Shown one piece after another: positions 8,049 to 17,507 of a stretch of 64,000 nucleotides of DNA. The notes below the pieces were generated by a model. That model saw only the letters and a list, made by a program, of their open reading frames with translations. It did no database searches and had not been told where the DNA came from. The first letter of the stretch is position 1; the number at the start of each line of letters is the position of its first letter. A program made the position numbers and the translations under genes. The DNA comes from Aedoeadaptatus acetigenes (GTDB lineage: Bacteria > Bacillota > Clostridia > Tissierellales > Peptoniphilaceae). Location: contig NZ_JAOQJD010000003.1 of the NCBI RefSeq assembly GCF_025566985.1, positions 1 through 64,000 of the forward strand. The letters are read 5' to 3'.

Positions 8049-8591
8049 TTATGCCCGGATTTCTTTTAAAAAACCCGGTTGCGTCGTATAGAGGCGTTCA
8101 GCCACCCATGCGACGGGGACGGCCTTCACTAAATCCACGGGTATAAAGGCGATCATGGTCTTAAACGCGGCGGCGAAATTTTCGCTGTTTGCGTACAAAC
8201 TGATCAGGCCCGAGAAGTTAATGAGCAGGGCGCCGAAGACGACGAAAATCGCAAGAAATGTGAAGTAGCCGCGGCTTTTTGCTTTCTCAAGGGCAAGTCC
8301 CACGAAAAAGGGTGAGAGCAGGTAGCCGATAAAGTAGGAGCCGGTTAGGCCGAAAAAGACGGCCGCGCCGCTCCGTCCTCCGGGCAAGACCGGCAGGCCG
8401 ATGGCGATGCATAGCAGAAAGATGAAGACGGTGAGGGTTCCGTTTTTCTTCCCGAGGACGGCGCCGGCCAGGGCGCACACCATGTTTTGAAGAACGATGG
8501 GCACGCCGAGAGGGGTGGGGATTGCAAGCAAGCCGCTTAAAATAATGATGGCGAGATACATGGCCATGGTAGTCAGTTGTTTTGTTTTCAT
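8049..8591 (-). CDS. bioY: Biotin ECF transporter S component BioY
   Basis: The 180-residue, six-helix membrane protein matches BioY: AIPTPLGVPIVLQNMVCALAGAVLG near the N terminus and the GRSGAAVFFGLTGSYFIGYLLSPF core. BioY binds biotin with high affinity and works with the shared ECF energizing module, whose genes are not in the window. No biotin synthesis genes are adjacent, so the cell may depend on uptake. The ATG at 8591 follows GGAGG. A compact dyad (8604-8624) covers the start of transcription and suggests repression. It is inserted between rpoC and rpsL, an unusual spot. Confidence 0.93.
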   Translation of the reverse strand: MKTKQLTTMAMYLAIIILSGLLAIPTPLGVPIVLQNMVCALAGAVLGKKNGTLTVFIFLLCIAIGLPVLPGGRSGAAVFFGLTGSYFIGYLLSPFFVGLALEKAKSRGYFTFLAIFVVFGALLINFSGLISLYANSENFAAAFKTMIAFIPVDLVKAVPVAWVAERLYTTQPGFLKEIRA

Positions 8592-8603
8592 GAATGAACC
8601 TCC

Positions 8604-8624
8604 ATTTACAATGCTATTGTAAAT
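8604..8624 (-). promoter_or_regulatory. Probable operator of bioY
   Basis: A perfect palindrome with arms ATTTACAAT and ATTGTAAAT and a 3-base spacer. It overlaps the last base of the arm of the -10 box and the expected transcription start. Biotin genes in Firmicutes are usually controlled by BirA, whose sites have a long spacer; this compact dyad suggests another repressor. Confidence 0.6.
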
Positions 8625-8651
8625 TATGGTTCTTTACGATCTTTTTGTCAA
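8623..8651 (-). promoter_or_regulatory. Promoter of bioY
   Basis: Minus strand: TTGACA (8651-8646), 17-base spacer, CATAAT (8628-8623), immediately after the rpoC terminator. Confidence 0.75.
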
Positions 8652-8678
8652 TAGAAAAACTCCGCCGAAGCGGAGTTT
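8652..8678 (-). terminator. Terminator after rpoC
   Basis: Stem AAACTCCGC with GCGGAGTTT around a TTCG loop (8657-8678), followed by TTCTAT. It lies 12 bp past the rpoC stop and abuts the bioY -35 box. Confidence 0.88.
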
Positions 8679-8689
8679 CATATCACATC

Positions 8690-11600
8690 TCAGGCCTTCA
8701 TGCCTTCCAGAATATCTAATTCTTCTTTTCGCTTGTCTTCCTCTTCCCAGTAGACCGTGCCGTTTTGGCGGACGCCGGTCCCTGCGGGAATCAGTTGGCC
8801 GATGATGATGTTTTCTTTTAAGCCTTTCAGGTAATCTTGCTTGCCTTCGATGGCTGCATCGGTTAAGACGCGGGTCGTTTCCTGGAAGGATGCGGCGGAA
8901 AGGAAGGAATCCGTGGCCAGGGAAGCTTTGGTGATCCCGAGCAAAGTGGGAATGGCCGTGGCTTCTTGAAGACCGATCGCTTTCGCCTTTTCGTTGGCGT
9001 GTTCGAATTCTTTCTTGCTTACCATGCTGCCGGGCAAAAGACTTGTGCCGCCGGCTTCGTCGACGCGCACTTTGGACATCATTTGCTTGACGATGACTTC
9101 GATGTGTTTGTCGTCGATGTCGACCCCTTGCAGGCGGTAGACCCGTTGTACTTCTTTGACGATGTATTCCTGAACGCCCATGACGCCCTTGACGCGAAGG
9201 AGGTCTTGGGGATAGACGGAACCTTGGGTAAGCTCGTCGCCTTTTTCCACGCGGTCGCCGGGTTTTACCTTGACCCGTGCGCCGTAGACCACAGTGTAGG
9301 CTTCCGAAGCGCCGTCGTCTGCGGTAATGACGATTTCGCGTTTCTTCGCCGTTTCCCGAATGTCCACGGTCCCGCTGATTTCAGCGATAATGGCGAGACC
9401 TTTCGGTTTACGCACTTCGAAAAGTTCTTCGACACGGGGCAAACCTTGGGTGATATCCGCTGCCGCTGCGACGCCGCCGGTGTGGAAGGTACGCATGGTC
9501 AGCTGGGTTCCGGGCTCGCCGATGGATTGTGCGGCGATGACGCCGACGGCTTCCCCGATGCCTACCGGGCGTCCCGTGGCCATGTTTTCGCCGTAGCACT
9601 TGGCGCAGACGCCGTCTTCGGAATGGCATCCCAGGATGGAACGGATCTTCACTTCTTCAATGCCTGCGGCCACAATGGCGTCGGCTTCTTTGGATCCGAT
9701 CATTTCCCCGCCTTTGGCCAGGAGATCGCCGGTTTCGGGATGGTGAATATCCTCGTATGCCGTACGGCCTTCGATTCGATCGTGAAGTTCTTCGATCATT
9801 TCGCGGCCGTCTTTAAAGGACTTGGCTACGATGTAGCTGTCCGTGCCGCAATCTTCTTCGGTGACGGTCACTTGTTGCGACACATCGACCAAACGGCGGG
9901 TCAGGTAGCCGGAGTCGGCGGTACGAAGGGCCGTATCCGCCAAACCTTTCCGCGAACCGTGGGTAGACATAAAGAATTCCAAGACGTCCAGGCCTTCACG
10001 GAAGTTTGAGGTAATGGGGACTTCGATGGTGCGCCCCGAAGGCGAAGCCATGAGCCCGCGCATGCCGGCCAATTGACGAATTTGGTTCTTGGAACCACGG
10101 GCTCCGGAATCGGCAAAGATGAAGATATTGTTCATTTCGCCGAAGCCTTCCATAACTTTGTCCGTTAAGTGATCCGTGGCTTCGTTCCAGATGTCGATGA
10201 CGTGTTCGTAGCGTTCTTCGTCGCTGATCAGCCCTTTTCTGTAGGCTTTTTCGTATTTTTCCACGTCTAAATCCGCTTGATGGAGGATTTCCGGTTTTTC
10301 CACGGGAATTTCGACGTCGCCCATGGAAATGGACATGGCGCCCACGGTGGAGTAGTGGTAGCCCAGGCTCTTCACTTCGTCGAGGAAGGCCGCCGTTTCC
10401 AGATTGTCGTGGAGTTTGTAGCAGCGGTCGATGATTTTTCCTAAGAGCTTTTTGTCGATGACGCGGTCGATTTCCAGACTGTAGGGATCTTTTTCGCGAT
10501 CCACAAAGCCCAAGTCTTGGGGAATGGCCTTGTTGATCAAGAAGCGCCCGACGGTGCTTTCCACGATCTTACCCCGCTTGTCGTCTTCATCTTTGAAGCG
10601 GCGTACCTTCACATGGGAATGGAGGTGCACCCAGCCGCAGGCGTAGGCGTGCATCATTTCTTTTTCGTCGATAAAGCTCATGCCGTCGCCTTTGACGTGG
10701 CCTTTTCTGTCTAAGGTCAGGTAGTACATACCGAGGACCATGTCTTGCGACGGCGTCGTAATGGGCTTGCCGTCTTTTAATGCCAAAATATTGTTTGTGG
10801 AGAGCATCAAGAGGCGGGCTTCCGCTTGGGCTTCCGCCGAAAGGGGCAAGTGAACCGCCATTTGGTCCCCGTCGAAGTCGGCGTTGTAGGCCGTACAGGC
10901 GAGGGGGTGCAGCTTAATGGCTTTGCCTTCAACCAAGACCGGTTCGAAGGCTTGAATCCCCAAACGGTGCAGGGTAGGCGCACGGTTCAGAAGCACCGGA
11001 TGGTCTTTAATGACCTCTTCCAGCACGTCCCATACTTCCGGACGTACCCTTTCCACCATGCGCTTCGCGCTTTTGATGTTGTGGGCCAGTTCCCTCTCAA
11101 CCAATTCGCGCATGACGAAGGGCTTAAAGAGCTCCAGCGCCATGTTCTTCGGCAGACCGCATTGATAGAATTTCAGTGACGGGCCGACGACGATAACGGA
11201 ACGGCCGGAGTAGTCGACACGCTTGCCCAGCAAGTTTTGACGGAAGCGCCCTTGCTTGCCTTTCAGCATTTCGGAAAGGCTCTTTAAGGGCCGGTTGCCG
11301 GCGCCGGTGACGGGGCGGCCGCGACGGCCGTTGTCGATTAAAGCGTCGACGGATTCCTGAAGCATCCGCTTTTCGTTTCGTACGATAATTTCCGGCGCAC
11401 CGATGTCCATGAGTTTTCTCAGGCGGTTGTTCCGGTTAATGACGCGGCGATACAAATCGTTTAAGTCACTGGTGGCGAAGCGGCCGCCGTCTAATTGCAC
11501 CATGGGGCGCAGTTCCGGCGGAATGACGGGGATGCAATCGAGGATCATCCACTCGCATTTGTTGCCGGAGTTTCTGAAGGCCTCGATGACTTCCAAACGG

Positions 11601-12229
11601 CGGGTAATGCGCACCCGCTTTTGGCCCGTGGCATCGTCCAACTGATCTCTTAAATCCTTGGAAATCGCGTCTAAATCGGTTTTGCGCAAAAGATCGCGAA
11701 TGGCTTCTGCGCCCATTTTTGCTTCGAATTTGTCGCCGTATTCCCGCTTAAATTCGCGGTATTCCGTTTCAGACAAGAGTTGCTTTTCATATAGATCCGG
11801 CACCCCTTCGTCCACGCGAGTGACGATGTAGGAAGCGAAGTAAAGGACTTTTTCCAGCGCCCGGGGGCTGATGTCCATGACCAGGCCCATGCGGGAGGGG
11901 ATGCCCTTAAAGTACCAAATGTGAGAGACCGGCGCGGCCAGCTCGATGTGGCCCATGCGCTCTCTGCGCACCTTGGATTTGGTGACTTCCACGCCGCATT
12001 TTTCGCAGACCACGCCCTTATAGCGCAGGCGCTTGTATTTGCCGCAGGAACACTCCCAGTCTTTCGTGGGGCCGAAGATCTTTTCGCAGAACAGACCTTC
12101 TTTTTCGGGCTTCAGTGTTCTGTAATTAATAGTTTCCGGCTTCTTGACTTCCCCGTAGGACCAAGATCTGATTTTTTCCGAGGACGCTAAGCCGATTTTG
12201 ATGGAATGAAATAATTCGTTTCTGCTCAA
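8690..12229 (-). CDS. rpoC: RNA polymerase subunit beta-prime
   Basis: The 1179-residue protein is a full RNA polymerase beta-prime subunit. Visible landmarks are the N-terminal zinc site (CSCGKYKRLRYKGVVCEKCG), the active-site NADFDGDQMAVH loop, the bridge/trigger-helix region, and the second cysteine cluster (CHSEDGVCAKCYG). The start is a TTG at 12229, chosen because AAAGGAG lies 9 bp upstream and the encoded SRNELFHSIKIG matches the family. It is 47 bp after rpoB and ends at a strong terminator. Confidence 0.99.
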   Translation of the reverse strand: MSRNELFHSIKIGLASSEKIRSWSYGEVKKPETINYRTLKPEKEGLFCEKIFGPTKDWECSCGKYKRLRYKGVVCEKCGVEVTKSKVRRERMGHIELAAPVSHIWYFKGIPSRMGLVMDISPRALEKVLYFASYIVTRVDEGVPDLYEKQLLSETEYREFKREYGDKFEAKMGAEAIRDLLRKTDLDAISKDLRDQLDDATGQKRVRITRRLEVIEAFRNSGNKCEWMILDCIPVIPPELRPMVQLDGGRFATSDLNDLYRRVINRNNRLRKLMDIGAPEIIVRNEKRMLQESVDALIDNGRRGRPVTGAGNRPLKSLSEMLKGKQGRFRQNLLGKRVDYSGRSVIVVGPSLKFYQCGLPKNMALELFKPFVMRELVERELAHNIKSAKRMVERVRPEVWDVLEEVIKDHPVLLNRAPTLHRLGIQAFEPVLVEGKAIKLHPLACTAYNADFDGDQMAVHLPLSAEAQAEARLLMLSTNNILALKDGKPITTPSQDMVLGMYYLTLDRKGHVKGDGMSFIDEKEMMHAYACGWVHLHSHVKVRRFKDEDDKRGKIVESTVGRFLINKAIPQDLGFVDREKDPYSLEIDRVIDKKLLGKIIDRCYKLHDNLETAAFLDEVKSLGYHYSTVGAMSISMGDVEIPVEKPEILHQADLDVEKYEKAYRKGLISDEERYEHVIDIWNEATDHLTDKVMEGFGEMNNIFIFADSGARGSKNQIRQLAGMRGLMASPSGRTIEVPITSNFREGLDVLEFFMSTHGSRKGLADTALRTADSGYLTRRLVDVSQQVTVTEEDCGTDSYIVAKSFKDGREMIEELHDRIEGRTAYEDIHHPETGDLLAKGGEMIGSKEADAIVAAGIEEVKIRSILGCHSEDGVCAKCYGENMATGRPVGIGEAVGVIAAQSIGEPGTQLTMRTFHTGGVAAAADITQGLPRVEELFEVRKPKGLAIIAEISGTVDIRETAKKREIVITADDGASEAYTVVYGARVKVKPGDRVEKGDELTQGSVYPQDLLRVKGVMGVQEYIVKEVQRVYRLQGVDIDDKHIEVIVKQMMSKVRVDEAGGTSLLPGSMVSKKEFEHANEKAKAIGLQEATAIPTLLGITKASLATDSFLSAASFQETTRVLTDAAIEGKQDYLKGLKENIIIGQLIPAGTGVRQNGTVYWEEEDKRKEELDILEGMKA

Positions 12230-12276
12230 GGAGCAAGACTCCTTTCTTTAATAATACCTTCAACTGCCGAAGAGAC

Positions 12277-15200
12277 TTATTCCTCTTCTTCGTCTTGTGT
12301 AAAACCTGTCGGAATCGCATCGCCGGAAATTTTGCGAATGCCGGCCAAGGCATTCACGGTGGGTTTTCCTTCGATGAGCTCCCCTGCATCTTCTCCGTCA
12401 ATTTTTCCGTCCATGGAATCTAAGTGATTGAGATCGTCGTCGTCGGTACTTAGATCCACTTCGTTTTCGTTTTCGTCCAGTACTTGTATTTCAAGAGCTA
12501 GTGCTTCCAACTCTTTAATGAGAACTTTGAAAGATTCGGGAATCCCCGGTTGAGGAATGTTTTCGCCCTTGACAATGGCTTCGTAGGTCTTGACCCGGCC
12601 CACGATGTCGTCGGATTTTACCGTAAGCATTTCCTGCAAGGTGTGGCTTGCCCCGTAAGCTTCCAGAGCCCACACTTCCATTTCCCCGAAACGTTGGCCG
12701 CCGAATTGGGCGCGGCCGCCCAAGGGTTGTTGCGTTACCAGGGAGTAGGGTCCCGTGGAGCGGGAGTGAATCTTTTCATCGACCAAGTGGTGAAGCTTGA
12801 GCATGTACATGTAGCCCACGGTCACCGGGTGGTCGAAATCTTCCCCGGTGCGGCCGTCTCTTAATTGCACCTTGCCGTCGGCGGAGTAGCCGGCCTTTTC
12901 CAAGGTGTCGAAAATATCCTGCTCGTTGGCGCCGTCAAAGACGGGGGTGGCCACGTGCCAGCCCAGTTTCTTGGCGGCGAGGCCCAAGTGGACCTCCAAT
13001 ACTTGGCCCAAGTTCATCCGCGAGGGAACGCCCAGGGGATTCAATACGATTTGAATGGGCCGTCCGTCGGGCATGTAGGGCATGTCTTCCTTGGGAAGAA
13101 CGCGGGAGATAACCCCTTTGTTTCCGTGGCGACCGCACATTTTATCGCCGACTTGAATCTTCCGCTTCGTGGCGATAAAGACGCGGACCATTTCGTTGAC
13201 ACCGGGCTGCAGCTCGTCGCCGTCGGCGCGGCTAAACACTTTCACGTCCACGACGATGCCCGCTTCCCCGTGGGGCAGGCGCAGGGAGGTGTCACGCACT
13301 TCCCTGGCCTTTTCGCCGAAGATGGCGCGCAATAGCCGCTCTTCCGCGGAAAGCTCCGTCTCGCCCTTGGGCGTTACCTTGCCGACGAGAATGTCGCCGG
13401 GGTTGACTTCCGCACCGACGCGGATAATGCCCCGTTCGTCCAGATCCTTGAGCATGTCGTCGCTCACATTGGAAATGTCGCGGGTAATTTCTTCCGGCCC
13501 TAATTTCGTGTCCCGGGCTTCGGCTTCGTATTCTTCAATGTGCAGGGAGGTTAAGACATCGTCGATAACCAGCTCTTCGTTGATAAGCATGGCGTCTTCG
13601 TAGTTGTAGCCTTCCCAGTTCATAAAGGCGATAAGGATGTTTTTGCCCAGGGCCATTTCCCCTAAATCCGTGGAGGGGCCATCGGCGATGACTTCGCCGC
13701 GTTTTACCTTTTGGCCTTCCACGACAATGGGCCGTTGATTAATCGTGGTCCCTTGGTTGGCCTTTTCAAATTTGTGGAGACGGAAGGCGATGTCTTCCTT
13801 GCCGCCTTCCGGCGAAAGGACGATTAGATTGCTCGATACCTTTTTAATGGTGCCGTCGTCCGTGGCGATGACGCAGACGCCGGAGTCCCGAGCGGCTTTG
13901 TATTCGATTCCCGTGGCGACGATGGGCGCTTCCGTCTTTAACAGAGGCACGGCTTGACGCTGCATGTTTGAACCCATGAGGGCACGGTTGGCGTCGTCGT
14001 TTTCAAGGAAGGGAATCATGCTGGTCCCGACGGCGACGATTTGTTGCGGGGACACGTCCATGTAGCTGATGTCTTCGCTCTTGTAAACGTCGACGAGGCC
14101 GTCGATGCCTCGGGCGATAACCCGGTCGTTAATGAAGTGGCCGTTTTCGTCTACTTTTTCGTCGGCTTGGGCGATGATGTTTTCATCTTCCACATCGGCG
14201 GTAATGTATTCGATCTCGTCAGTGACCAGGCCCTCTCCTTTGACGACCTTTCTGTAAGGCGCTTCAATGAAGCCGTATTCGTTAATACGGGCAAAGGTGG
14301 TGAGGGAGGTGATCAAGCCGATGTTCGGACCTTCCGGCGTCTCGATGGGACACATTCTTCCGTAGTGGGAGTTGTGTACGTCGCGGACTTCCATGCCGGC
14401 ACGGTCTCTGGACAGACCGCCGGGCCCCAAAGCGGAGAGACGACGCTTGTGGGTCAGCTCCGAAAGGGGGTTGTTTTGGTCCATAAATTGCGACAATTGA
14501 GAGGAACCGAAGAATTCTTTAATGGCCGCCGTCACCGGACGGATATTGATTAAAGATTGGGGCGTGGCCGCGTCGGGATCCTGTACGGCCATGCGTTCGC
14601 GAATCACCCGTTCCATGCGGGTTAAGCCGATTCTAAATTGGTTTTGCAAAAGCTCGCCCACGGAGCGAATCCGGCGATTGCCCAAGTGGTCGATGTCGTC
14701 GGTTTTGCCGATGCCGTAGAACAAGTTGAATTCGTAGTTAACCGCCGCCAAAATATCATCCACCAAAATGTGTTTCGGCGACAGCTCTTTATAATGTAAT
14801 TTAATCCGCGTACTGAGCTCTTCCCCTTCGTATTCTTCGAAGAGTTCCCTGAGGCGGGGCAGATAGATTTTTTCCTTAAAGCCCAGGGCTTCAAAGTCGA
14901 TGTCCGTATCCAGGGCCGCGGGATCCACGAAATTGTTCCCCAAGAGGACGATCTTCATTTTTTCGTCCAGAGCGTTGGGATCGTCGACGAGGATTTCCAC
15001 GCGGTTGATCCCGGCATTTTCGATGGCGATGGCGGCTTCGCGGCTCACACGCTCCCCGGCGGTACCCATGACTTCGCCGGTTTCGCCGTCGATGACATCT
15101 TCCGCCAGGATTTGGTTTTGCAGACGCTCTCTGAGAGCCAGCTTCTTGTTGAACTTGTAGCGGCCCACTTTCGCCATGTCGTAGCGACGGGCGTCGAAAA

Positions 15201-15972
15201 ACATGTTTTCAAACAGAGACTGAGCACTTTCCACGGTGGGCGGCTCGCCGGGACGCAGCTTTTTGTAAATTTCCAAAAGGGCTTCCTGTTTGTTGCTGGT
15301 TTGATCTTTTTCAAAGACCTTTAAGAGCTCTTCCGTTTCGCCCATAAGGTTCGTGATTTCCAAATTGCTTTCCACGCCGATGGCTCTCAGTAAGATCGTA
15401 ATGGGAATCTTCCGCGTGCGGTCGATGCGCACATTGACCACGCCTTGGGCGTCGGTTTCAAATTCCAGCCAGGCGCCGCGGTTGGGAATCAAGGTGGAAG
15501 AGAATAATTGTTTGCCCGTCTTGTCGAACTCGACTTTGTAGTAGGCGCCGGGAGAACGGACCAATTGGCTGACCACGACACGTTCCGCCCCGTTAATGAC
15601 GAAGGTACCGGTGGAGCTCATGAGGGGCAAATCGCCCATAAAGACTTCCTGTTCCTTAACTTCCCCGGTTTCCGTATTGATCAGACGAACCTTTACTTTT
15701 AAAGGTGCCGAATAATTGGTGTCCTTTTCCTTTGCTTCCTCGAAATCGTACTTTTTCTCATCGGATACGTAGTAATCGACGAATTCCAGTATTAGATTTC
15801 CCGCAAAGTCTTCAATCGGCGAAATATCCCGAAACACTTCCCTGAGACCTTCGTCGATGAGCCACTTAAACGATTCCGTTTGGACCCCCAAAAGATTCGG
15901 TATCTCCAACACATCGTCGATTCTGGAATAACTCATTCTCTCCCGTTTGCCATATTGAACAGGATGTACCAT
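12277..15972 (-). CDS. rpoB: RNA polymerase subunit beta
   Basis: About 1231 residues, full length for beta. The rifampicin-pocket region SSQLSQFMDQNNPLSELTHKRRLSALG is wild type. The start is taken at the ATG at 15972 (MVHPVQYGKRERMSYSRI) because AAGGGGTGAGG lies just upstream; a GTG four codons earlier overlaps that ribosome site. Unlike most bacteria the gene is not preceded by rplJ-rplL, which lie 17 kb away in this window. An acidic stretch (NENEVDLSTDDDDLNHLDS) precedes the C terminus. Confidence 0.98.
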   Translation of the reverse strand: MVHPVQYGKRERMSYSRIDDVLEIPNLLGVQTESFKWLIDEGLREVFRDISPIEDFAGNLILEFVDYYVSDEKKYDFEEAKEKDTNYSAPLKVKVRLINTETGEVKEQEVFMGDLPLMSSTGTFVINGAERVVVSQLVRSPGAYYKVEFDKTGKQLFSSTLIPNRGAWLEFETDAQGVVNVRIDRTRKIPITILLRAIGVESNLEITNLMGETEELLKVFEKDQTSNKQEALLEIYKKLRPGEPPTVESAQSLFENMFFDARRYDMAKVGRYKFNKKLALRERLQNQILAEDVIDGETGEVMGTAGERVSREAAIAIENAGINRVEILVDDPNALDEKMKIVLLGNNFVDPAALDTDIDFEALGFKEKIYLPRLRELFEEYEGEELSTRIKLHYKELSPKHILVDDILAAVNYEFNLFYGIGKTDDIDHLGNRRIRSVGELLQNQFRIGLTRMERVIRERMAVQDPDAATPQSLINIRPVTAAIKEFFGSSQLSQFMDQNNPLSELTHKRRLSALGPGGLSRDRAGMEVRDVHNSHYGRMCPIETPEGPNIGLITSLTTFARINEYGFIEAPYRKVVKGEGLVTDEIEYITADVEDENIIAQADEKVDENGHFINDRVIARGIDGLVDVYKSEDISYMDVSPQQIVAVGTSMIPFLENDDANRALMGSNMQRQAVPLLKTEAPIVATGIEYKAARDSGVCVIATDDGTIKKVSSNLIVLSPEGGKEDIAFRLHKFEKANQGTTINQRPIVVEGQKVKRGEVIADGPSTDLGEMALGKNILIAFMNWEGYNYEDAMLINEELVIDDVLTSLHIEEYEAEARDTKLGPEEITRDISNVSDDMLKDLDERGIIRVGAEVNPGDILVGKVTPKGETELSAEERLLRAIFGEKAREVRDTSLRLPHGEAGIVVDVKVFSRADGDELQPGVNEMVRVFIATKRKIQVGDKMCGRHGNKGVISRVLPKEDMPYMPDGRPIQIVLNPLGVPSRMNLGQVLEVHLGLAAKKLGWHVATPVFDGANEQDIFDTLEKAGYSADGKVQLRDGRTGEDFDHPVTVGYMYMLKLHHLVDEKIHSRSTGPYSLVTQQPLGGRAQFGGQRFGEMEVWALEAYGASHTLQEMLTVKSDDIVGRVKTYEAIVKGENIPQPGIPESFKVLIKELEALALEIQVLDENENEVDLSTDDDDLNHLDSMDGKIDGEDAGELIEGKPTVNALAGIRKISGDAIPTGFTQDEEEE

Positions 15973-15984
15973 TAAATTCCTCAC

Positions 15985-16157
15985 CCCTTACAGTTCCTTC
16001 GAAAAACAAAAAATGTATGTGTAAGAGTCTCTTCAACATGAATCGTCAATAACTTACATATACATCATCTTTCGTAGCTGCGACCGTCTTTTCCATATAG
16101 TTTTAGATTATTATGCAATTTATTATATTAACACGAGGCGTTTTAAATAGCAAGAGT
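15985..16157 (-). other. Leader/upstream region of rpoBC
   Basis: About 170 bp, A/T-rich, between the VanW gene and rpoB. A TATAAT is present near 16128 on the minus strand but without a good -35 at the right distance, and TTGACG near 16046 lacks a good -10. No L10/L12-type leader is recognised. The rpoBC promoter is probably here but cannot be pinned down. Confidence 0.4.
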
Positions 16158-17507
16158 TTATTTCCCTTTTCCCACCAAAACTTTTCCGTCCACGGGGACG
16201 TAGCGGCTTTTTGCCACGGGGATGCGCCTTAATTCCCTTCCCTGCACCGAATAGACGGCGTAGGTGATGTAAATGGATCCGTCCACTTGTTGTCTCAGGA
16301 TTTTGATTTCTCCCGGAGCCAGGTCCGTGGAATAAGCGACTTCCTTGGATGCCGGCAGATCCCGCACCTTCTCAGGCACCAGGTCGATGGTGTAGGGCTT
16401 TTCCTCCGCGGGCCCGTAGATTGTGCAGGTAAGCGTACCTTCCTTCGCCGTGGTTTCAATGTAGACGGGTTTCGTAAAGGGATTGGCGAAGATAAAATCT
16501 TTGTAGCCGTCGCTTACGGCGCAGTCCAGCCCCTCTTTGGCGTAGGGCACGGCCTTGGAGTGGTTAAACTTCGTCATGACATTGAGTCCAGATCGGGCCA
16601 CAGCATTGTACATGGTGGTGGAGACCTGGCAGACGCCGCCGATGCCTTCCGTTTCTACGCCGTTTGACACGGTCTTGCCCTTGACAAAACCGTGGGCTTC
16701 GGTAATGCCGCCGATGGTGGAGAGAAACGAGAGCTTTTCCCCCGGCGCCAAGACGATGCGGCGAAAGTACCGGGCGCCGTTTTCCACATTGGTGGTGCGA
16801 TTTTCATCCGCCGGATCGTAGGTGGTGACGGCTTCGGCTAATTTCCCGTCGATTCCCGCCAATTCCTGTGCTTCAATGGCGGGCTCCACGATTCTCGTAT
16901 GAATCTCCACAGGGCTTTGAATACCGCGGGACAAATCCGCCCGCGCCTTGGCCGTGTCCGGCACTTCTCCCTTGTTTCCCGGCAGGATCACGGCCCTTTC
17001 GCCCTTCATGGCCACGGTGGCGGGCTTCGCCGTTTCGTACAGAACGCCGTTTAAATCCCGAAGCCTGCGGTTTAATGTGGCTTCGTCCACCGCGAGGGGC
17101 GTCTGCACCGCTTCCTTTTTGAAAACCTGGCCCATGCGGCCGAAAAACCGGCGGCCTCGACTTTCCGCCAGGGCGTCCATGGCCACTTGTTCCTCGTCCA
17201 CGGACAGACCCAGCTGCGGTGGGGTGAGGGTGGTGGATTTCTTCTTGTGGGTCAAGACGACCTCGGCGGTTTGAAACTCTTTTTCGTACTTATTCAGCTT
17301 TTTTTCCGCTCCCTTCACCGTTAAAAAGCCCAGTGACTTTCCGCAGTAGTTCGTACCGGGGCTGATGATGCCGAAGGTGGGTAAAAAGCCGAGAATGATA
17401 AAACAGATCAGGACGACGGCGCCGGCCACGGTGGCCATGCGTCTTCGCTTCATGCGCTTTAAGTGGTGCCGTTTCTGTCGGCGAAAATGCAAATACTTTT
17501 GTTCCAT
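16158..17507 (-). CDS. VanW-family protein with peptidoglycan-binding-type domain
   Basis: The 449-residue protein has a basic cytoplasmic N terminus, one membrane segment (about residues 25-48) and an extracellular part. Residues about 75-225 resemble the PG_binding_4 fold often found before VanW or L,D-transpeptidase domains. The VanW domain follows (YFRRIVLAPGEKLSFLSTIGGITEAHGF, then GIGGVCQVSTTMYNAVARSGL, about 240-375), and a G5-like end (SYITYAVYSVQGRELRRI region). VanW proteins occur in cell envelopes but their biochemical role is unknown; this gene does not by itself mean vancomycin resistance. It abuts nth (one-base spacing) in a queG-nth-vanW unit. Confidence 0.85.
   Translation of the reverse strand: MEQKYLHFRRQKRHHLKRMKRRRMATVAGAVVLICFIILGFLPTFGIISPGTNYCGKSLGFLTVKGAEKKLNKYEKEFQTAEVVLTHKKKSTTLTPPQLGLSVDEEQVAMDALAESRGRRFFGRMGQVFKKEAVQTPLAVDEATLNRRLRDLNGVLYETAKPATVAMKGERAVILPGNKGEVPDTAKARADLSRGIQSPVEIHTRIVEPAIEAQELAGIDGKLAEAVTTYDPADENRTTNVENGARYFRRIVLAPGEKLSFLSTIGGITEAHGFVKGKTVSNGVETEGIGGVCQVSTTMYNAVARSGLNVMTKFNHSKAVPYAKEGLDCAVSDGYKDFIFANPFTKPVYIETTAKEGTLTCTIYGPAEEKPYTIDLVPEKVRDLPASKEVAYSTDLAPGEIKILRQQVDGSIYITYAVYSVQGRELRRIPVAKSRYVPVDGKVLVGKGK

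Noticed and set aside
8966..10009. Long plus-strand open frame (347 codons) opposite rpoC
   Set aside because: It lies wholly inside rpoC on the other strand, has no ribosome site and its composition follows rpoC codon bias. The same holds for long frames opposite tuf, fusA, rpoB and the NEAT genes.
16158..17507. VanW-family gene as a sign of vancomycin resistance
   Set aside because: No vanR/S/H/A/X genes are nearby, and VanW-type proteins are widespread in clostridia without resistance.
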